A stretch of DNA of 16,481 bases from Spirochaetales bacterium (GTDB lineage: Bacteria; Spirochaetota; Spirochaetia; JAGLYY01). The stretch is from positions 1-16,481 of the forward strand of contig JAGLYY010000253.1 in NCBI GenBank assembly GCA_023131935.1. The letters run 5' to 3'. Positions 14,953-16,481 of this stretch are shown here, piece after piece. The notes beneath the pieces are model-generated. The model was not told the DNA's origin, did no database searches, and saw only the letters and a list, made by a program, of their open reading frames with translations. How positions within the stretch are numbered: position 1 is the first letter of the stretch; each line of letters begins with the position of its first letter. The position numbers and the translations under genes were made by a program.

Positions 14953-16472
14953 GATGTTACCCCGCTCATCCAGAGCCCGATCTGTTCCCGGTTCGCTTCT
15001 TCCGCGTTCATCTCACCAAGTATCTTCCCTTCATACATGACCAGGATTCTATCGCTTAAGAGGAAAATTTCATCCAGATCGTCAGAGATAAGCAGGACAC
15101 CCGCGCCCCGCTCCTTCTGCTTGAGCATAACCTGGTGGATATACTCCATGGCCCCAACGTCGAGACCCCTGGTTGGCTGACAGGCAACAACGATCTTCGG
15201 GTTTCCGGCAAGTTCTCTGGCGAGAATAACCTTCTGGAGGTTCCCTCCCGAAAGGCTTTTTACCGGAGCCTCCATCCCATCTGTCTTTACCTGAAAATTC
15301 TCTATACAACCGGAAGCAAAAGAACGAATTTCTTTCATATTTGTCAGGCCCCTCCGGGAGAAGGGCTCCTGAACATGATTTTCAAGAACCATGTTTTCCT
15401 TTACCGAAAGGTCCATAAAAAGACCGGTGCCTATCCGATCTTCAGGGATCCTGGCCATACCCCTCCTGATTACTTCAGAGGGTTTTACTCCAGGAAATTC
15501 CTCCCCCCCCAGGATGAGTATTCCTTCTTCCGGACGGATCTGCCCAAAAAGGGCCTCCGAAAGTTCGGTCTGACCATTACCTGATACCCCTGCGATCCCC
15601 ACAACTTCCCCTGACCGCAAGGTAAGATCGAGACCATCTACCGCGATGAGCCCCCTGCTGTTCCGGACCCGAAGGCCCTTCACCTCAAGGACCGCGGCAC
15701 CTGTTTCGATCTCCTTTCGCTTCAGACGTTCAAGTAGTTCTCTCCCCACCATGAGATTCGCGAGTTCCGGGATATTGGTTTCCGAAGTTTTCCGTTCCGC
15801 GACATTTTTACCGCTTCGGAGGACCACAATCCTGTTCGATATCTCCAGCACCTCATGAAGCTTATGTGAAATGAAAATAACAGACCGCCCGTTATCAACG
15901 AGAGTTCGCAGAGTTTTAAATAGTTCTTCAATTTCAGTGGGAGCCAGAACAGCTGTGGGTTCATCCATTATGAGGATCTCTGCTTCCCGGTAAAGGGCCT
16001 TCAGAATTTCGAGTTTCTGCTGTTCCCCAATAGAAAGAGTCCAGACCAGGAGGTCCGGACCAAGGGCAAGTCCAAACCGCTCTTCTATCTCGATCAATCG
16101 TTTTCTTGCGCTCTTTTTGTCAAGGAAGAATTTCCCTTCAACCCCAATCATCACATTTTCCAGGACTGTTTGGATCGGAACGAGGGTAAAATGCTGGTGG
16201 ATCATCGCAATTCCATGGGTGATAGCATCCTTTGGAGATCCAAAGGTTACCTTTTCTCCATGGATGAGAATTTCCCCTTCGTCAAGGAGGTAGTATCCAA
16301 AGAGAATGTTCATCAGGGTGGTTTTACCCGCACCATTCTCCCCAAGGAGCGCGCAAATTTCCTTCGGGTACAGGGAAAGATCCACCCGGTCATTTGCTGT
16401 AACATCAACAAATCGCTTCGTAATACCGAGCATTTCAATAACCGGTTGTTTTTCCAGATTCCTACCCTCCAT
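14949..16472 (-). CDS. Nucleoside ABC transporter ATP-binding protein, fused double ATPase (NupO/BmpE-like)
   Basis: Energises the importer by ATP hydrolysis on the cytoplasmic face. 507 residues, two ATPase domains in tandem. Domain 1 is complete: Walker A GENGAGKT at 44-51, signature LSIGEQQ at 146-152, Walker B with Asp170-Glu171, switch His204. Domain 2 is degenerate: GVSGNGQT at 296-303 with Gln302 for the Walker Lys, intact signature LSGGNLQ at 408-414, Cys432-Gln433 for the Walker B Asp-Glu, and Asp465 for the switch His. A weak second site is usual in this fused family; IPEDR at 343-347 is also typical. An in-frame TAG directly precedes the ATG at 16472, so this is the earliest start. 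No ribosome site is visible in the nine bases left before the window edge. The substrate-binding lipoprotein (BmpA/TmpC type) would be expected just beyond the right edge. Confidence 0.92.
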   Translation of the reverse strand: MEGRNLEKQPVIEMLGITKRFVDVTANDRVDLSLYPKEICALLGENGAGKTTLMNILFGYYLLDEGEILIHGEKVTFGSPKDAITHGIAMIHQHFTLVPIQTVLENVMIGVEGKFFLDKKSARKRLIEIEERFGLALGPDLLVWTLSIGEQQKLEILKALYREAEILIMDEPTAVLAPTEIEELFKTLRTLVDNGRSVIFISHKLHEVLEISNRIVVLRSGKNVAERKTSETNIPELANLMVGRELLERLKRKEIETGAAVLEVKGLRVRNSRGLIAVDGLDLTLRSGEVVGIAGVSGNGQTELSEALFGQIRPEEGILILGGEEFPGVKPSEVIRRGMARIPEDRIGTGLFMDLSVKENMVLENHVQEPFSRRGLTNMKEIRSFASGCIENFQVKTDGMEAPVKSLSGGNLQKVILARELAGNPKIVVACQPTRGLDVGAMEYIHQVMLKQKERGAGVLLISDDLDEIFLLSDRILVMYEGKILGEMNAEEANREQIGLWMSGVTS

Positions 16473-16481
16473 CTATTCCAC

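Noticed and set aside
14949..15600. Degenerate second ATPase site of the transporter as a sign of gene decay
   Set aside because: A non-canonical second domain (Gln for Walker Lys, loss of Asp-Glu) is normal in this fused importer family, and the signature LSGGNLQ is intact.

Overview
The window reads as a bacterial chromosome segment with two blocks of ordinary metabolic genes and an AT-richer accessory stretch between them. The organism is probably a spirochaete (Treponema/Spirochaeta-like), but this is only an inference: the exported protein at 10813-11601 has the N-terminal style (hydrophobic segment, then Phe-Pro-Asn-Gly-Gln-Glu-Glu) common in proteins of that phylum, and AddAB plus a BMP-type nucleoside ABC transporter also fit. 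Nothing here fixes a species, and Firmicutes-like lineages share several of these genes.

Left block (1-6218, minus strand): an addB-addA operon for double-strand break repair. AddB is complete and AddA runs off the left edge before its C-terminal nuclease domain. AddB keeps all four iron-sulfur cysteines but appears to have lost the catalytic residues of its nuclease.

Middle block (about 6240-11600, plus strand): a patchwork of small gene modules. They are a Fic-domain AMPylase with a possibly leaderless mRNA and an operator-like dyad; a vapBC toxin-antitoxin pair with a near-consensus promoter and palindromic operator; the broken remains of a GNAT acetyltransferase; a metallo-beta-lactamase-fold hydrolase coupled to a small lipoprotein; an intact GNAT acetyltransferase; a 60-residue hypothetical protein; and an exported protein. 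Two imperfect direct repeats (a 70-bp block A at 6270 and 9954, and a 39-bp block B at 7403 and 10157) lie in the same order around these modules. They suggest duplication or insertion events.

Right block (11697-16472): a cytosine-deaminase-like amidohydrolase on the plus strand converges on a minus-strand nucleoside ABC transporter operon (fused double ATPase, then two permeases with 4-nt overlaps). Uptake of a nucleoside or base followed by deamination is a sensible joint role. However, the amidohydrolase lacks a canonical metal-ligand histidine, so its reaction is uncertain. I see no tRNA, rRNA, CRISPR array or intact insertion sequence.
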